15,746 nt of DNA from DASQDN01 sp035630195 (GTDB lineage Bacteria; Acidobacteriota; Terriglobia; Bryobacterales; Bryobacteraceae): assembly GCA_035630195.1 (NCBI GenBank), contig DASQLD010000076.1:1-15746 (forward strand), read 5' to 3'. The position numbers were made by a program, and so were the translations under genes. This document shows positions 15,493 to 15,746 of this stretch, in pieces. Below the pieces are notes generated by a model that saw only the letters and a program-made list of their open reading frames with translations, was not told the origin of the DNA and did not search any database. Numbering within the stretch: the stretch's first letter is position 1; each line of letters begins with the position of its first letter.

Positions 15493-15746
15493 CTGAATCG
15501 AGTATGCAGCATTTTCTCCCAGCTTCTCCAGTTGTTCCCGCGTCAGGACTTTCAGCGAGCAGTGAAGGAGCATAAGGCCGAGCGTCACGCGCGCGGTTTT
15601 GGTTCCTGGAGTCAGTTTGTGGCGATGTTGTTCTGCCATCTAGGTCAAGCCAAATCGTTGCGGGAGATTTGCAACGGTCTGATGGCGATCGAGGGGAAGT
15701 TGAAACATCTGGGTGTAGACCGCCCGCCGAACAAGAGCACATTGGC
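15493..15746 (+). CDS. IS4-family transposase (DUF4372 N-terminal domain), partial
   Basis: The visible 84 residues are the N-terminal DNA-binding part of an IS4-type cut-and-paste transposase. They include VCSIFSQLLQLFPRQDFQRA, EHKAERHARGFGSWSQFVAM, LFCHLGQAKSLREICNGL and EGKLKHLGVDRPPNKSTL. This is the usual DUF4372 pattern (xxFSQLL.L.PR..F, HKA..HARGF..W.QFVAMLF, LREI, KL.HLG...P.KSTL). The gene runs off the right edge, so the DDE domain is not visible. There is no in-frame ATG before the conserved block: the frame opens after TGA at 15460, and CTG at 15493 (LNRVCSIF) behind GGAG at 15480 is the best start. It is read divergently from the MBL gene. Confidence 0.88.
   Translation, partial: MNRVCSIFSQLLQLFPRQDFQRAVKEHKAERHARGFGSWSQFVAMLFCHLGQAKSLREICNGLMAIEGKLKHLGVDRPPNKSTL

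Noticed and set aside
15379..15639. N-terminal extension of the MBL frame to 15639
   Set aside because: It lies antisense to a well-supported IS4 transposase, and a clear signal peptide begins at 15378.

Overview
The window (about 55-57% GC by eye) looks like chromosome of a free-living Gram-negative bacterium, probably an Acidobacteriota (Bryobacter/Solibacter-like) relative. That placement rests on gene style: a secreted 'VGRQLFVDDFLI' glycosyl-hydrolase-like protein, ASH/choice-of-anchor-D repeats, a DUF1015 gene, a heavy-metal RND pump, and two IS types. It is an inference, not a database result. No rRNA, tRNA or CRISPR array was recognised.

Layout. (1) 1-3685, minus strand: a tight cluster read DUF1015 -> RsuA/RluB-type pseudouridine synthase -> polyphosphate kinase 1 (3' end outside the window). 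(2) About 3820-8245, plus strand: a very large secreted protein with a five-blade-propeller-like glycosyl-hydrolase domain, five ASH-type repeats and two Calx-beta domains, followed by a terminator. Its first ~120 codons are spread over two frames by a pair of compensating single-base shifts. (3) 8283-11850, minus strand: a CzcA/CusA-type RND pump gene preceded by only the 3' part of its membrane-fusion-protein gene. (4) 11848-12766, minus strand: remains of an insertion sequence made of an AbrB/SpoVT-like gene followed by a frameshifted, 3'-truncated DDE transposase. Its broken end is joined directly to the broken start of the membrane-fusion gene, so one deletion or join seems to have removed both the end of the IS and the head of the efflux operon. 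(5) 12818-14140: a tiny ORF with a strong Shine-Dalgarno, a strong bidirectional hairpin terminator, and a DEAD-box RNA helicase on the minus strand. (6) 14227-15378, minus strand: a secreted metallo-beta-lactamase-fold protein of the ComEC-like group. (7) 15493-15746, plus strand: the start of an IS4-family (DUF4372-type) transposase that runs off the right edge.

How it fits together. The left cluster is housekeeping (rRNA modification, polyphosphate) plus an unknown. The middle carries a surface or secreted carbohydrate-related protein. The right half is marked by mobile elements: two unrelated ISs, one of which is associated with loss of the 5' half of a metal-efflux operon. The most interesting signals are the AbrB-like gene carried at the head of the first IS (with a perfect inverted repeat over its probable promoter and an A8 run at the gene junction), the deletion scar that decapitates the efflux operon, and the compensating frameshifts in the large secreted protein. 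I found no convincing defence system, toxin system or biosynthetic cluster.
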